Assembly (NCBI RefSeq): GCF_015040615.1
Contig: NZ_CP060403.1
Location: 62,001-126,000, forward strand
From: Microbacterium sp. YJN-G
Lineage (GTDB): Bacteria > Actinomycetota > Actinomycetes > Actinomycetales > Microbacteriaceae
DNA length: 64,000 bases
Direction: 5' to 3'
A program made the position numbers and the translations under genes. This document shows, in pieces, positions 8,709-17,179 of this stretch (the stretch's first letter is position 1; every line of letters starts with the position of its first letter). The notes below the pieces were generated by a model. The model saw nothing but the letters and a program-made list of their open reading frames with translations. It had not been told where the DNA came from and did not search any database.

Positions 8709-9780
8709 ATGACCGCTCCCCACATTGTCGACCCTGCAACGGTGCTCGGTGAAGCCCTTGCCGACGCTTCCCCGGATTTGATGCGACACCTGCTGCAAAC
8801 GATGATCAACGCCCTCCTGTCCGCCGACGCCGACGCCGTGGTCGGCGCCGAATGGGGACAGCCGTCCCCTGACCGCCTCACCCACCGCAACGGCTACCGC
8901 CACCGCGATCTCGACACCAGGGCTGGCACGATCGATGTCGCGATCCCGAAACTGCGATCGGGCACGTATTTCCCGGAGTGGCTTCTGGAGCGTCGCAAGC
9001 GCTCCGAGGCGGCCTTGATCACCGTGATCGCCGACTGCTACCTCGCAGGCGTCAGCACGCGGCGGATGGACAAGCTGGTGAAGACCCTCGGCATTCACGC
9101 CCTGTCGAAGTCGCAGGTGTCCCGGATGGCTGCCGAGCTCGACGAGCACGTGAACCAGTTCCGGCACCGCTCTTTGGCTGAGGCGGGCCCGTTCACGTTC
9201 GTCGCCGCCGACGCTCTGACGATGAAGGTTCGTGAGGGTGGCCGGGTGGTGAACACGGTCGTGCTGATCGCCACTGGCGTCAACGGTGACGGCCGCCGCG
9301 AAGTGCTCGGCCTGCAAACCGCGACAGCTGAGACCGGGTCGGCGTGGAATGCGTTCTTCGCAGACCTCGTCGCCCGCGGCCTCACCGGCGTGCAGCTGGT
9401 CACCAGTGACGCGCATGCCGGTTTGAAGGACGCGATTGCCGCGAACCTGCCCGGCGCGACCTGGCAGCGTTGCCGCACCCACTACGCGGCGAACCTGATG
9501 AGCGTGAGCCCGAAGAGCATGTGGCCGGCGGTGAAGGCGATGCTGCACTCCGTTTATGACCAGCCCACCGCCTCCGACGTGCACGCCCAGTTCGACCGCA
9601 CCCTGGATTACGTGACCGAGAAGCTGCCCGCGGTCGCCGAGCACCTCGATACCGCCAGGGCCGACATCCTGGCCTTCACCGAGTTCCCCAAAGACGTGTG
9701 GTCCCAAATCTGGTCGAACAATCCCAACGAGCGCCTCAACCGCGAGATCCGCCGCCGCACCGACTCCGTCGGCATCTTCC
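8709..9780 (+). pseudogene. IS256-family (Mutator-type) transposase, 5' fragment
   Basis: The start MTAPHIVDP at 8709 follows CGAAAGG. Translation is identical to copy 2 as far as TDSVGIF, then the frame runs into the IS110 element and stops at 9935. The fragment includes the DDE residues (the DALTMK and TSDAHAG aspartates and the NNPNERLN glutamate) but lacks the last part of the protein, which lies at 11090-11265. Loss of the C terminus probably inactivates it. Confidence 0.9.
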
Positions 9781-9829
9781 TGTGTGTTTCTCTTGACACT
9801 GGCGGAGCGATCAGCACCGCTGGGAGGCT

Positions 9830-9985
9830 CGTTGAGGTGTCAAGGATGACCCGGAATCTTTCTGTCGACCCGGTTGCGACGGGTCTGACCCCGTTAGGGC
9901 CAGTCTCCTCGACACCTCAACGGGTGGCCGCGTGACCTGATAGCGGCGTGATTGACCGGACGACAGGAGTGTCCAACGCCACCCG
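9830..9985 (+). ncRNA. candidate IS110 bridge RNA (target loop then donor loop)
   Basis: Two perfect stems are visible: CGTTGAGGTGTC (9830-9841) with its complement at 9911-9922, and CGGGTGGC (9921-9928) with its complement at 9978-9985. The first loop carries CGGAATCTT (9852-9860), 8 of 9 identical to the left target CGGCATCTT, and CGGTTG (9871-9876), complementary to CAACCG of the right target (11091-11096). The second loop carries GATAGCGGCG (9939-9948), identical to the last ten bases of the element before its CC core (11078-11087). This matches the target-then-donor order described for IS621 bridge RNAs. The ends of the RNA are not defined by sequence alone. Confidence 0.75.
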
Positions 9986-10014
9986 GCCTCAACCCTACGG
10001 ATCGGGAGAACACC

Positions 10015-11076
10015 ATGACACCCCTCGTAATCGGGATCGACCCACACAGCCGCGTTCACGTCGCTGCCGCCGTCGATCACCACGGCCGTTGCGTCGACAA
10101 GCACGAGAGCGGAGCCGCCCCGCAGCAGCTTCATGAACTCGTAGATTGGGTCGATCAGACCGGCGCAGACATCGTCGCGATCGAAGGCACGAAAGGCTAT
10201 GGGCTGCCGCTTGCGCGGCTGCTGGTCGCCGCGGGTCACACCGTTGTTGACGTTTCATCGAACCTCACAGCCGACGAACGGAAACGCTCCCGCCGGCCGG
10301 GCAAAGACGACGAAGGGGACGCTGTCGCGATCGCACGCATCGCGCTGCGCGAACCCGATCTCCCTGCCATGGACGCGACGCATCTCGACGCCGACCTCAA
10401 GCTCCTCGTCGACGCACGAGACCAGCTGGTCAGCGAGGAAGTCCGTGTCCGCAACCGTCTCCACGCACTGCTGCTCGTGATGTCTCCGGGCTACCAGGCC
10501 GTGACTGGCCCGTTGATCTCGCGCCCGGCGTTCGGACGAGCCCGGAGTCTTGCGCTGAAGGCGCGGAAGACGGACCCGATGCGCGCCAAGCTCGCGCTGG
10601 CAGCAGTGCGGAGGTTGAACGCGCTGCGAGACGAGCAAGCTGAGCTGGTTACGGAGATCGACGCGGAACTTGCACGTCGCCAGCCAACGCACCTGCTCGC
10701 GATTCCGGGAGTTGGTCCTCTCGTCGCCGCGAAGATCCTCGGCGAAGCTCGCGACCCGCGCCACTACGCGTCAGCCGCGGCATTCGCCGCGCACGCTGGC
10801 GTCGCACCGATTCCGGCCTCCAGCGGCAACACACATCGTCACCGTCTCGCACGCGGCGGGAATCGGCAGCTGAACCGCGCGCTGTTCACGATCGCGATGG
10901 TTCAAGCACGTTGGCACCCACCAGCTCGCGACTATCTCGCCAAGAAGCGGGCCGAGGGAAAGACCAGCGCGGAGGCTCGCCGTTGCCTCAAACGGCACCT
11001 CGCGAACATCGTCTACCGAGCGCTTATCCTCGACCTCCAAAAAGGCGACGACCACCAAATTGGTGCAGCTGCTTGA
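10015..11076 (+). CDS. IS110-family recombinase/transposase
   Basis: A complete 353-residue DEDD recombinase. The N-terminal RuvC-like domain has D9 (GIDPHS), E57 (AIEGT) and D99/D102 (KDDEGDA). The C-terminal Transposase_20 domain has PGVGPLVAAKILGEA and the serine-containing PASSGNTHRHRL segment thought to supply the nucleophile. ATG at 10015 follows a GGGAGAA ribosome site. The enzyme would work with the bridge RNA from its own 5' region. It has no frameshift and looks active; its insertion inactivated IS256 copy 1. Confidence 0.95.
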   Translation: MTPLVIGIDPHSRVHVAAAVDHHGRCVDKHESGAAPQQLHELVDWVDQTGADIVAIEGTKGYGLPLARLLVAAGHTVVDVSSNLTADERKRSRRPGKDDEGDAVAIARIALREPDLPAMDATHLDADLKLLVDARDQLVSEEVRVRNRLHALLLVMSPGYQAVTGPLISRPAFGRARSLALKARKTDPMRAKLALAAVRRLNALRDEQAELVTEIDAELARRQPTHLLAIPGVGPLVAAKILGEARDPRHYASAAAFAAHAGVAPIPASSGNTHRHRLARGGNRQLNRALFTIAMVQARWHPPARDYLAKKRAEGKTSAEARRCLKRHLANIVYRALILDLQKGDDHQIGAAA

Positions 11077-11089
11077 CGATAGCGGCGCC

Positions 11090-11265
11090 CCAACCGCGAC
11101 GCGATCATCCGCCTGGTCGGCGGCGTCCTGGCCGAGCAGACCGACGAGTGGGCCGAGGGGCGCCGCTACCTCGGGCTGGACGTTCTGGCCCGCTCCCGCA
11201 TGCGCGTCCTGCCCGACACCGAAAGCGAGGTGGTCGCCGACACCTTCATCGCGCTCAGCGCATAA
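11090..11265 (+). pseudogene. IS256-family transposase, 3' fragment
   Basis: These are the last codons of the copy 1 transposase, identical to the end of copy 2 (AIIRLVGGVLAEQTDEWAEG and onwards to the TAA at 11263-11265), displaced by the IS110 insertion. No start codon or ribosome site of its own is apparent. Confidence 0.9.
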
Positions 11266-11306
11266 AGCGAAGGATCAGCCGTTACACCACTTCCAGGGAC
11301 TTGACC

Positions 11307-11314
11307 AGTGCACC
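11307..11314. repeat. right target-site duplication of IS256 copy 1
   Basis: AGTGCACC repeats 8581-8588. Removing the IS and one repeat restores the perfect 15-bp palindrome AGTGCACCGTGCACT about 110 bases before the amidase start, which looks like a former operator. Confidence 0.88.
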
Positions 11315-11436
11315 GTGCACTGTGGTGGTGGAGATCATGTGCGTTGAAACCACAGACGAGGAAGCTGCGGAGACCTAGCGTAGAGCCATCGACGGACGAT
11401 CGTCAGTTGAGTCGTAACGCCACCCAAGGGGAAGTC

Positions 11437-12846
11437 ATGTCAGATCAGTTGTGGTCAAAGAGTGCTACCGAGCTTGCCGGATTGGTTCGCTCCAAAGTCG
11501 TCTCAGCGACCGAGGTCGTAGAAGCACATCTTCAGCGGATCGAGGACGTGAATCCGGAGCTCAACGCCATTGCCGTCGTGCTGGCGGATGATGCCCGGCA
11601 GTCTGCCCGCATCGCTGATGAGAAGACTCGAACGGAGCCAGACCAGCTGGGCAGACTTCATGGCGTCCCGATCACCCTCAAGGTGAATATTGACCTCGTC
11701 GGTTCGGCGACCTCGGACGCCGTACCCGCTTTCAAAGACTTCTACCCGCCTATGAACACGCCTCTAGTGGATCGACTCTTGGGGGAAGGCGCCATAGTTG
11801 TCGGTCGAACGAACATGTCGGACATGGGCATGCGCATGACGACCGACAGCACGCTGCATGGACTCACGAGAAACCCATGGCATCCGGGGCGCACGGCTGG
11901 CGGATCGTCAGGCGGCGAGGGCGCCGCCCTCGCATCTGGCATGTCGGCGCTGGGAGTCGGGAATGATCTCGTTGGTTCTCTGCGGAATCCTGCGCATTGC
12001 TGCGGCATCTCGACTCTGAAGCCCACCCCCGGCCGTATTCCGTGGGCGGACTCAATCCTGCCGCCTGACGGCCCGCTCTCCTTCCAAATGATGTTGGTGC
12101 ACGGCCCCATGGCGCGTCAGGTGGCGGACGTTCGGCTGGGCATGGAGATCATGAGCGGTGCTCACCCACGCGACCCCTACTCGGTTGACGTTCCGCTGTA
12201 CCGCGCCGATTCCAACCAGCCGTTCAAAGTCGCCGTCATGGCGGCGCCTCCTGGAGCACCAACAGACCCAGAGGTGTCCTCTGTGGTTCGCAAGGCAGGG
12301 GAGGCGGTGGCCGCGGCTGGCTACGAAGTCGACGAGATCGATGCTCCCGAGTATTTAGAGACGAGGCAGATTTGGCTCGACTTCCTGATGACCGAAGTCA
12401 ATGTTCTTCAGGATCACATAACCGAAGCGATGGGCCCTGCGGGACGCCAGTTCCTGCGCGGCTTCCTCGACCACGCGGGCCCGCTTGACCTTCCCGGGTA
12501 CATCGACCTGTTTGTGCGGCGTCGTCGGATGAGCAGGGTCTGGAACGACTTTTTCCAAGAGTACCCGGTGATTATCGCGCCCACGTGGCTTGATGTCGCG
12601 TTCGAGCACGACTGGGACTTGAAGTCGGTTGCGGACACTGTGGATAACTGTGGGCCGGTCGTGCCTGCCAACGTTCTAGGTCTTCCGGCGGCTGTGACCT
12701 TCGGGGGCCTCGCAAAGGGTATGCCTGTTGGTGTCCAATGCATCGCTGCGGCCTTCCACGACGATCAAGCGATGCAAGTCGCTGAGGTCATCGAGGCCGC
12801 TGTGGGAGCAACCCGCCCCGTCTCGCCGTTCATCAACGCTGGTTAG
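11437..12846 (+). CDS. amidase-signature family hydrolase
   Basis: A 469-residue amidase of the Ser-cisSer-Lys class. Lys82 (TLKVN), the Gly/Ser loop GGSSGGEGAAL (cis-Ser at about 157) and nucleophile Ser181 in GNDLVGSLRNPA are all present. Length is normal for aryl-acyl or indoleacetamide-type amidases. It hydrolyses an amide to acid and ammonia; the substrate is not predictable from sequence. The start at 11437 follows AAGGGGAAG; an upstream extension to 11308 lies in the target repeat and was rejected. Its natural upstream region has been cut off by IS256 copy 1, so expression may now depend on a promoter inside the IS end or in the 120 bases remaining. Confidence 0.9.
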   Translation: MSDQLWSKSATELAGLVRSKVVSATEVVEAHLQRIEDVNPELNAIAVVLADDARQSARIADEKTRTEPDQLGRLHGVPITLKVNIDLVGSATSDAVPAFKDFYPPMNTPLVDRLLGEGAIVVGRTNMSDMGMRMTTDSTLHGLTRNPWHPGRTAGGSSGGEGAALASGMSALGVGNDLVGSLRNPAHCCGISTLKPTPGRIPWADSILPPDGPLSFQMMLVHGPMARQVADVRLGMEIMSGAHPRDPYSVDVPLYRADSNQPFKVAVMAAPPGAPTDPEVSSVVRKAGEAVAAAGYEVDEIDAPEYLETRQIWLDFLMTEVNVLQDHITEAMGPAGRQFLRGFLDHAGPLDLPGYIDLFVRRRRMSRVWNDFFQEYPVIIAPTWLDVAFEHDWDLKSVADTVDNCGPVVPANVLGLPAAVTFGGLAKGMPVGVQCIAAAFHDDQAMQVAEVIEAAVGATRPVSPFINAG

Positions 12847-12994
12847 ACCGACGATCGGCTCCGCCGCAGCCGTCACGCGATGCCCGAGCTTGCCATGTCT
12901 TTCCGCAAGCGGCTCGGGCCGCGGAAGCGGCCTAACCGAACCGACACCGTGTTCACCATCGAGGGCCAAGGCCCCTCGGAGGCACGTCGCGCGC

Positions 12995-13022
12995 TTGACA
13001 TGTTGCGAGAAGTGGGTATACG
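12995..13022 (+). promoter_or_regulatory. consensus promoter, apparently giving a leaderless mRNA
   Basis: TTGACA (12995-13000), a 16-base spacer and TATACG (13017-13022) lie immediately before ATG 13031. Transcription would begin within a base or two of the A of the start codon, and no ribosome site is present. Leaderless genes are common in actinobacteria. Confidence 0.65.
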
Positions 13023-13030
13023 AAGTCGCT

Positions 13031-13678
13031 ATGAGAATTCCAGGGGGCTACCAGCGCTCAGCGCTGAGAATTCGAACTGCCGCATCGCTCGCTGCGGTAC
13101 TTCTGGCTGGAGTATTCGTGTTAGGCGGAACCCCAGCCAATGCCACCACTGAAGTCGAGGTCGAGACGCTCAGTTTTCCACTCGTTGCGGTTGCGCTTGA
13201 TGCTGATGTGGCAGCTGCAAACGGTTACGAACTGCGAGCTGATGACAGCGGACTGCTGTACTCCGTCCCGGTTGGAACTCCGGCCGATGCTCCCTACTCT
13301 GGCCCCAAGGCGTCCAGTGGCGGTGAAGCGGTCGTCGCCAACGAGAGCATTTCGCCGTTCGGTTCGGTGGCGGGAAACTGTGGGTCGTCATACATTTATG
13401 TGAGCACTGCTAACAAGACGTTCCTCACCGGCTACAGCATTAAGTCGAGCACCTACGGATTGCCAGTCAGCCATACTTGGGAGGTCTTCGTCGACACCGT
13501 CTATGGAGCCGGATACTACGATCTGGGAGGATTCCCACCCTGGGGTCAGTCTCAGTGGTCCGCGAGTCGGACAATAGTTGAATCCGGGACACCCCTGTAT
13601 GCAACCGTCACTCAAGGTACGGTGTTCACCGTATCGGGATGGGTGTGCTACGCCTATGGCCCAGAATGGCCGCCGTGA
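13031..13678 (+). CDS. secreted protein of unknown function
   Basis: A 215-residue protein with a twin-Arg/Lys-free N region, a hydrophobic core (about 17-33) and a likely signal peptidase site at NATTE near residue 38. The mature part is rich in Gly, Ser, Tyr and Thr, with only two cysteines (GNCGSS and GWVCY), which could form one disulfide. The composition suits an extracellular beta-rich protein. I recognise no domain. The surrounding 12.8-14.3 kb is lower in GC than its flanks, which suggests separate ancestry. Confidence 0.6.
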   Translation: MRIPGGYQRSALRIRTAASLAAVLLAGVFVLGGTPANATTEVEVETLSFPLVAVALDADVAAANGYELRADDSGLLYSVPVGTPADAPYSGPKASSGGEAVVANESISPFGSVAGNCGSSYIYVSTANKTFLTGYSIKSSTYGLPVSHTWEVFVDTVYGAGYYDLGGFPPWGQSQWSASRTIVESGTPLYATVTQGTVFTVSGWVCYAYGPEWPP

Positions 13679-13680
13679 GG

Positions 13681-14250
13681 ATGAATCCACTGTTGCTCGA
13701 GTCGGTCCGGCGCTCATTGCCGCCGTTCGGGGAGTTGCAGGTGCGAATGGCGGCGACGGTGCTTCGTGGGTTGCTCGTTCTCGGCAGGGAGCCGAGCACG
13801 TACGAAGCAGTGGGAATCGGGCTGAACGGTCATCGAAGTTCACTGCTTGACGCACCCTCGCCTCGGAGCGGAATCGTCTATCACTGGCATCAAGCGTGTG
13901 CCCGACGAGGCATTAGCTGCCAACACCAAATCGTAACGTCGGTAGTGAACTTCAGCATTGAGATGCTTTATGAATTCGCGGTTGAACACTATGTCAACAG
14001 TCTCGGGCTGACCCGGCCAGACGCTGTGCGAAGAGCACATGGGAAGGTGTATGTTGAGGCACGCGGATCCGCCTCGGACGCCGTGACGGCTAGCTTTGAC
14101 GGTGAGCGTATCGGCGGCACATCGATCGTTCTCGGCGACACCAGATACGACGCGTTTGAGTTCGACAGAGCAACGATCGTCTCTTCAGCGCATCGGACGC
14201 AACCTTGGACGGAGTACACCGTCACCCACGTTGAAATGAATCCCACCTAG
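13681..14250 (+). CDS. hypothetical protein
   Basis: A 189-residue frame starting 3 bases after the secreted-protein stop, with GTGAGG just upstream. The N-terminal third is hydrophobic and helical; the rest is mixed. No domain is recognised. Its stop codon overlaps the end of an IS5-family remnant on the other strand, so the C terminus could be altered by that insertion. It may be co-transcribed with the upstream gene, but evidence that it is coding rests only on the open frame and composition. Confidence 0.4.
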   Translation: MNPLLLESVRRSLPPFGELQVRMAATVLRGLLVLGREPSTYEAVGIGLNGHRSSLLDAPSPRSGIVYHWHQACARRGISCQHQIVTSVVNFSIEMLYEFAVEHYVNSLGLTRPDAVRRAHGKVYVEARGSASDAVTASFDGERIGGTSIVLGDTRYDAFEFDRATIVSSAHRTQPWTEYTVTHVEMNPT

Positions 14251-14595
14251 AACATGTCTGACAATGCCTTGATCCAGGCGATGACGGCGTTGAGGACGAT
14301 GGTGGCGCGGTAGACGGTATCGGGTGGCGATGCCTCGCCGTTGCTTGAGGCGGCAGAGGCGGCATTCGATCGCGTTCCGGCTCTTGTAGTCGGCGGCATC
14401 GAGTCCTACCTGTCGCCGCCCGCCGCGCGAACCGCGGCGCTTGCCATGCCACTTCTGGCCGTCGGGTTCTGGGATGACAGCGTCAGCTATCGATGCGACG
14501 ATCTAGCCGGTGGCGACGCCGTGACGCTGCCGGGCGGGTTCTCCGAGCTCCCGGACGCCGGCGAAGGCGCAGGCGAGACGTTCGTGGTCGGCAAC
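14247..14595 (-). pseudogene. IS5-family transposase remnant
   Basis: Reading the minus strand gives ADAVIPEPDGQKWHGK and RRGSRGG, then DAADYKSRNAIECRL and RLKQRRGIATRY, all characteristic of the C-terminal half of IS5-family transposases. A short deletion after ATRY shifts the frame, and the original ending (YRATIVLNAVIAWIKALSDMF) continues in another frame to the TAG at 14247-14249. An in-frame stop interrupts the upstream part. No N-terminal half is visible. It is a dead fragment marking an old insertion or deletion at the edge of the accessory module. Confidence 0.75.
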
Positions 14596-14941
14596 CGCGG
14601 CTGACTGTGATGATGGCGGTTGGAGTCCCGCAGCGGTCTTCCTGACTCAGCGGCTGAGTGCCGCCCCGATAGATTCGGGGAGTCCCGTCGCCGAGTTCGC
14701 GTCGCGGCTCCGAGAAACTACAGGTTCAATGGCACGGACCGGCGCAGACGGGTTGCTGGGATTCGGCGCGGTCGACGGGAACCTCCGGATTCTCGACACA
14801 GAATCAATGGCGCAGACGACAAAATCACTGTCATCGGACAGTGGCGCAATACCCGTTTCCAGTCCACCGTCTCGATCTCCTCGGGCTCACTCTGGCGTAG
14901 GGGACATCACGAGTGCGTCAGGGCACGCGGAGAATCCGCGA
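14596..14941. other. intergenic region before the FtsK-type gene
   Basis: No supported gene. GGGGACATCACGAGTGCGTC near 14907 resembles a stretch at 36138-36157 near the other end of the module, which hints at duplicated module-end or promoter-proximal sequence. Confidence 0.4.
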
Positions 14942-14974
14942 TGTCCGCGAAGGAGCCGATCGCCGGCCTATACC
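14942..14974 (+). promoter_or_regulatory. class II module promoter (TGTCCGCGAA-N17-TATACC)
   Basis: TGTCCGCGAA at 14942-14951 and TATACC at 14969-14974 are separated by exactly 17 bases, with GGCC next to the -10. Five other copies with identical spacing lie before start codons at 25760, 29722, 31237, 35594 (minus) and 36883 (plus). This copy points at the FtsK-type gene 45 bases downstream. Confidence 0.75.
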
Positions 14975-15018
14975 TCGCAAGAGGGTCGTGAAGTACTCGG
15001 CCCGCTCAGGAGGCTCGA

Positions 15019-17124
15019 ATGGCAACTCGTGTGGCATCACGTCCGCCGGCACGACCGCCCGCACCGGCAGCGGTGGCGTTGGGTGTTCTTCCCCGACGTC
15101 AGCTGACCGGGATCATCCCGGCGCTGCTGTGCATCGCTCTGGCGACGGCAGTGACGGGGCTGAACGCGGTGCGGCCGTTCACCGATCTGGTTCCGCTGCT
15201 GTGGGTCGTCGCGGTGCTGCTCGCCGCCGCCGCCGTCGTGTCCGGTGTGCGCACCTTCCAGCGTGAGGGTCGGATGGACCCGGCGATCGAGGCGGTGCTT
15301 CCACTGCTCGGCGCGGCGCAGCCGACGCGCGCGCTCGTCGAGCCGGTGAAGTGGACCCGCGGATGGGTGGGACTCCCGGAGCGCATCAAGATCCGATACG
15401 CCTCACACGTCGACGACACCGATCCTCGCTTCGTCGATCAGATCCTCGCCGGCCTGGCCCGCCGGCTCGGAGCGGAGTACCGGGTGCGCAAGCACAACTC
15501 GAGGCGCTGCGTGCTCGTCGTCGAGCTCGCCCCAGCCAGCGATCCGATCTCCCGCGAGCAGCAGCGCGCGATCGAGGTCGTCAAGCTGGTCATCGACCCG
15601 AGCGCGAACGTCTCTGTGAAGAGCGCCGAGGACGGATCGGTCTCGAAGATCGAGGTCAAGCACAACGTGGGGCCGAAGATGGCCATCGCCGCCCGACGCT
15701 CTCAGGTCGAGAAGGTGGTCTCTTCGATGCTTCCCGGCCGGTGGCGGGCGCACTGGGATCTCGAAGGCGACAAGATCACGTTCGAGGTCCGGCCGACGAT
15801 GCCAGACATGGTCCTGCACGAAGTGGAGCCCGCAGCCGCGCTCACCCATGCCGCCTACAAGGCGTTCAGGATCCCGATCGGCCCCGACGAGGACGGCCAG
15901 ATCCAGTCGTGGCATCCGGCGGTCTCTCCGCACTGCCTCGTCATCGGTGGCACCGGATCGGGCAAGACCAGCTTTCAGCACACGGTGCTCACCCACCTGG
16001 CGCACGCGCACTGGCGGGTGTGGGTACTCGATGGGAAGAGGATCGAGTTCGCCGGGTTCCGGGACTGGCCCAACGTCGAGCTCGTCGGCGCGCGCGTGGA
16101 GCACCAGGTGCGGATGCTGCATGCCGCGCACGAGCTCATGGAGGAGCGGTACTCGCAGCTCGAGAACGGCACGGCCCGTCTCGAGGACTTCGACCCGCTC
16201 GCCCTGATCATCGACGAGTACGCGACGTTCAAGGCGCGCGTGCAGCGGTGGTACAAGACGGTCAAGCCCAAGGGGGCGCCAGCGCAGGCTCCCGTCCTCG
16301 ATCTGCTCTCCGACCTCGCCCGCCTGGCGCGATCCGCGAAGATCCACATCCTGCTGGGCCTGCAGCGTCCCGACGTCGAGTTCCTCGGCGGTGAGATGCG
16401 AGACAACTTCGGCGCCCGCGTCAGCTTCGGCCGTCTCTCTCCGCAGGGCGCCAACATGATGTGGGACAGCTTCGCGGTCGGTGTCGCGATCCCGCGCAAC
16501 AAGCGCGGCCGTGGCGTCACCCTGAACGCCGAGTCCCTCCCCGTTGAGATCCAGGCGTTCTACACGCCGGATCCAGCGAAGCTCGACTCCACCGACAAGG
16601 GCGACTGGGATCACCTGGCGGCGCTGCGCCCCGAGGTCGCGGACTACGAGCGGATGATGGTGCGCGACCCGGAAGCGGAGCTCACCGACGATGGCGAGGG
16701 CGAGGAGATCGAGCCCGACTACTTCCAGTGGGCTTCGGCCGAGATCGTCCCGTGGGATCCCGCGGCCTCGTCGACGAGCAAGCACGAACCCCTCCGCCCC
16801 GCGAACGTCACTCCGCTGGACCCGCGCGAGCGAGTCAGGTTCGTCCCCGATGTCGACGACGAGACACCTGACGTCGACGCGGCCGCGGACGGCGACGGGT
16901 ACGGCGAATCGCTCGAGGGGCCCGCGGTGGAGCTCGAGGTCGGAGATCTCCTGCTCGTCGACTCGGCCTTGGGCCTGTGGGCCGTGATCGAGGGTGTGGA
17001 GCCCGATGTCGTCGACGACGAGTACCTCGCGATCGAGTACCGCGACCTCGACAACGGCGAGGACGGGTTGCTGACGGTCTTCGACAACTCGGTGGTCAGC
17101 TACCGCCGACCCGAGGCTGCGTGA
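15019..17124 (+). CDS. FtsK/SpoIIIE-type DNA translocase (conjugation/coupling ATPase)
   Basis: A 701-residue membrane-anchored ATPase with two N-terminal transmembrane segments (about 30-75), a middle domain, then the FtsK motor with Walker A GGTGSGKT near residue 310 and Walker B ALIIDEY near 394. The C-terminal 150 residues are acidic and include a small beta domain (VGDLLLVDS and onwards). Actinobacterial mobile elements use such proteins either for double-stranded DNA transfer (Tra/TcpA-like) or as coupling proteins. RBS AGGAGGC precedes 15019. It is the first gene of a plus-strand operon with a small membrane protein and a redoxin. It has no gamma domain of chromosomal FtsK, supporting a transfer role. 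Confidence 0.88.
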   Translation: MATRVASRPPARPPAPAAVALGVLPRRQLTGIIPALLCIALATAVTGLNAVRPFTDLVPLLWVVAVLLAAAAVVSGVRTFQREGRMDPAIEAVLPLLGAAQPTRALVEPVKWTRGWVGLPERIKIRYASHVDDTDPRFVDQILAGLARRLGAEYRVRKHNSRRCVLVVELAPASDPISREQQRAIEVVKLVIDPSANVSVKSAEDGSVSKIEVKHNVGPKMAIAARRSQVEKVVSSMLPGRWRAHWDLEGDKITFEVRPTMPDMVLHEVEPAAALTHAAYKAFRIPIGPDEDGQIQSWHPAVSPHCLVIGGTGSGKTSFQHTVLTHLAHAHWRVWVLDGKRIEFAGFRDWPNVELVGARVEHQVRMLHAAHELMEERYSQLENGTARLEDFDPLALIIDEYATFKARVQRWYKTVKPKGAPAQAPVLDLLSDLARLARSAKIHILLGLQRPDVEFLGGEMRDNFGARVSFGRLSPQGANMMWDSFAVGVAIPRNKRGRGVTLNAESLPVEIQAFYTPDPAKLDSTDKGDWDHLAALRPEVADYERMMVRDPEAELTDDGEGEEIEPDYFQWASAEIVPWDPAASSTSKHEPLRPANVTPLDPRERVRFVPDVDDETPDVDAAADGDGYGESLEGPAVELEVGDLLLVDSALGLWAVIEGVEPDVVDDEYLAIEYRDLDNGEDGLLTVFDNSVVSYRRPEAA

Positions 17125-17179
17125 TCGTGGCCGCCATGACGCTGCGGGCCACCTGGCCCCGAGAGAAGGGATGAGCCGG

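Larger units (their letters stand above)
9781..11089 (+). mobile_element. IS110-family insertion sequence nested in IS256 copy 1
   Basis: Comparison with intact copy 2 shows a clean 1309-bp insertion between CGGCATCTTCC and CCAACCG. A CC dinucleotide is present at both junctions (9779-9780 and 11088-11089), consistent with a shared CC core as expected for IS110 recombination. There is no inverted repeat or longer target duplication, also as expected for this family. A roughly 230-bp untranslated left end precedes the transposase, where IS110 bridge RNAs are encoded. Confidence 0.92.
8589..11306 (+). mobile_element. IS256-family insertion sequence, copy 1, split by an IS110-family element
   Basis: Without the nested element it is 1409 bp, the same length as copy 2 (37730-39138). 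Left and inverted right ends each place AGTGGTGTAAC exactly 15 bases from the tip, fixing the boundaries. Perfect 8-bp target duplications flank it. The transposase frame is cut after base 9780 by the IS110 element and resumes at 11090, so this copy cannot make its own transposase but keeps both ends and could be mobilised by copy 2. Confidence 0.93.

Noticed and set aside
8499-9707. Long minus-strand frame across IS256 copy 1 (and its twin at 37622-38848)
   Set aside because: Opposite-strand shadow of the transposase gene, present in both copies only because the IS is duplicated.
9921-10014. Right donor guide of the bridge RNA
   Set aside because: I looked for a complement of the left-end TGTGTG in the donor loop and found only poor matches, so it is not claimed.
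12880-13152. 90-codon frame overlapping the secreted-protein start
   Set aside because: No ribosome site, no domain, and it covers the consensus promoter of the secreted-protein gene.
14341-14604. 87-codon plus-strand frame opposite the IS5 remnant
   Set aside because: The minus strand carries unmistakable IS5 transposase motifs; the plus frame is its shadow.
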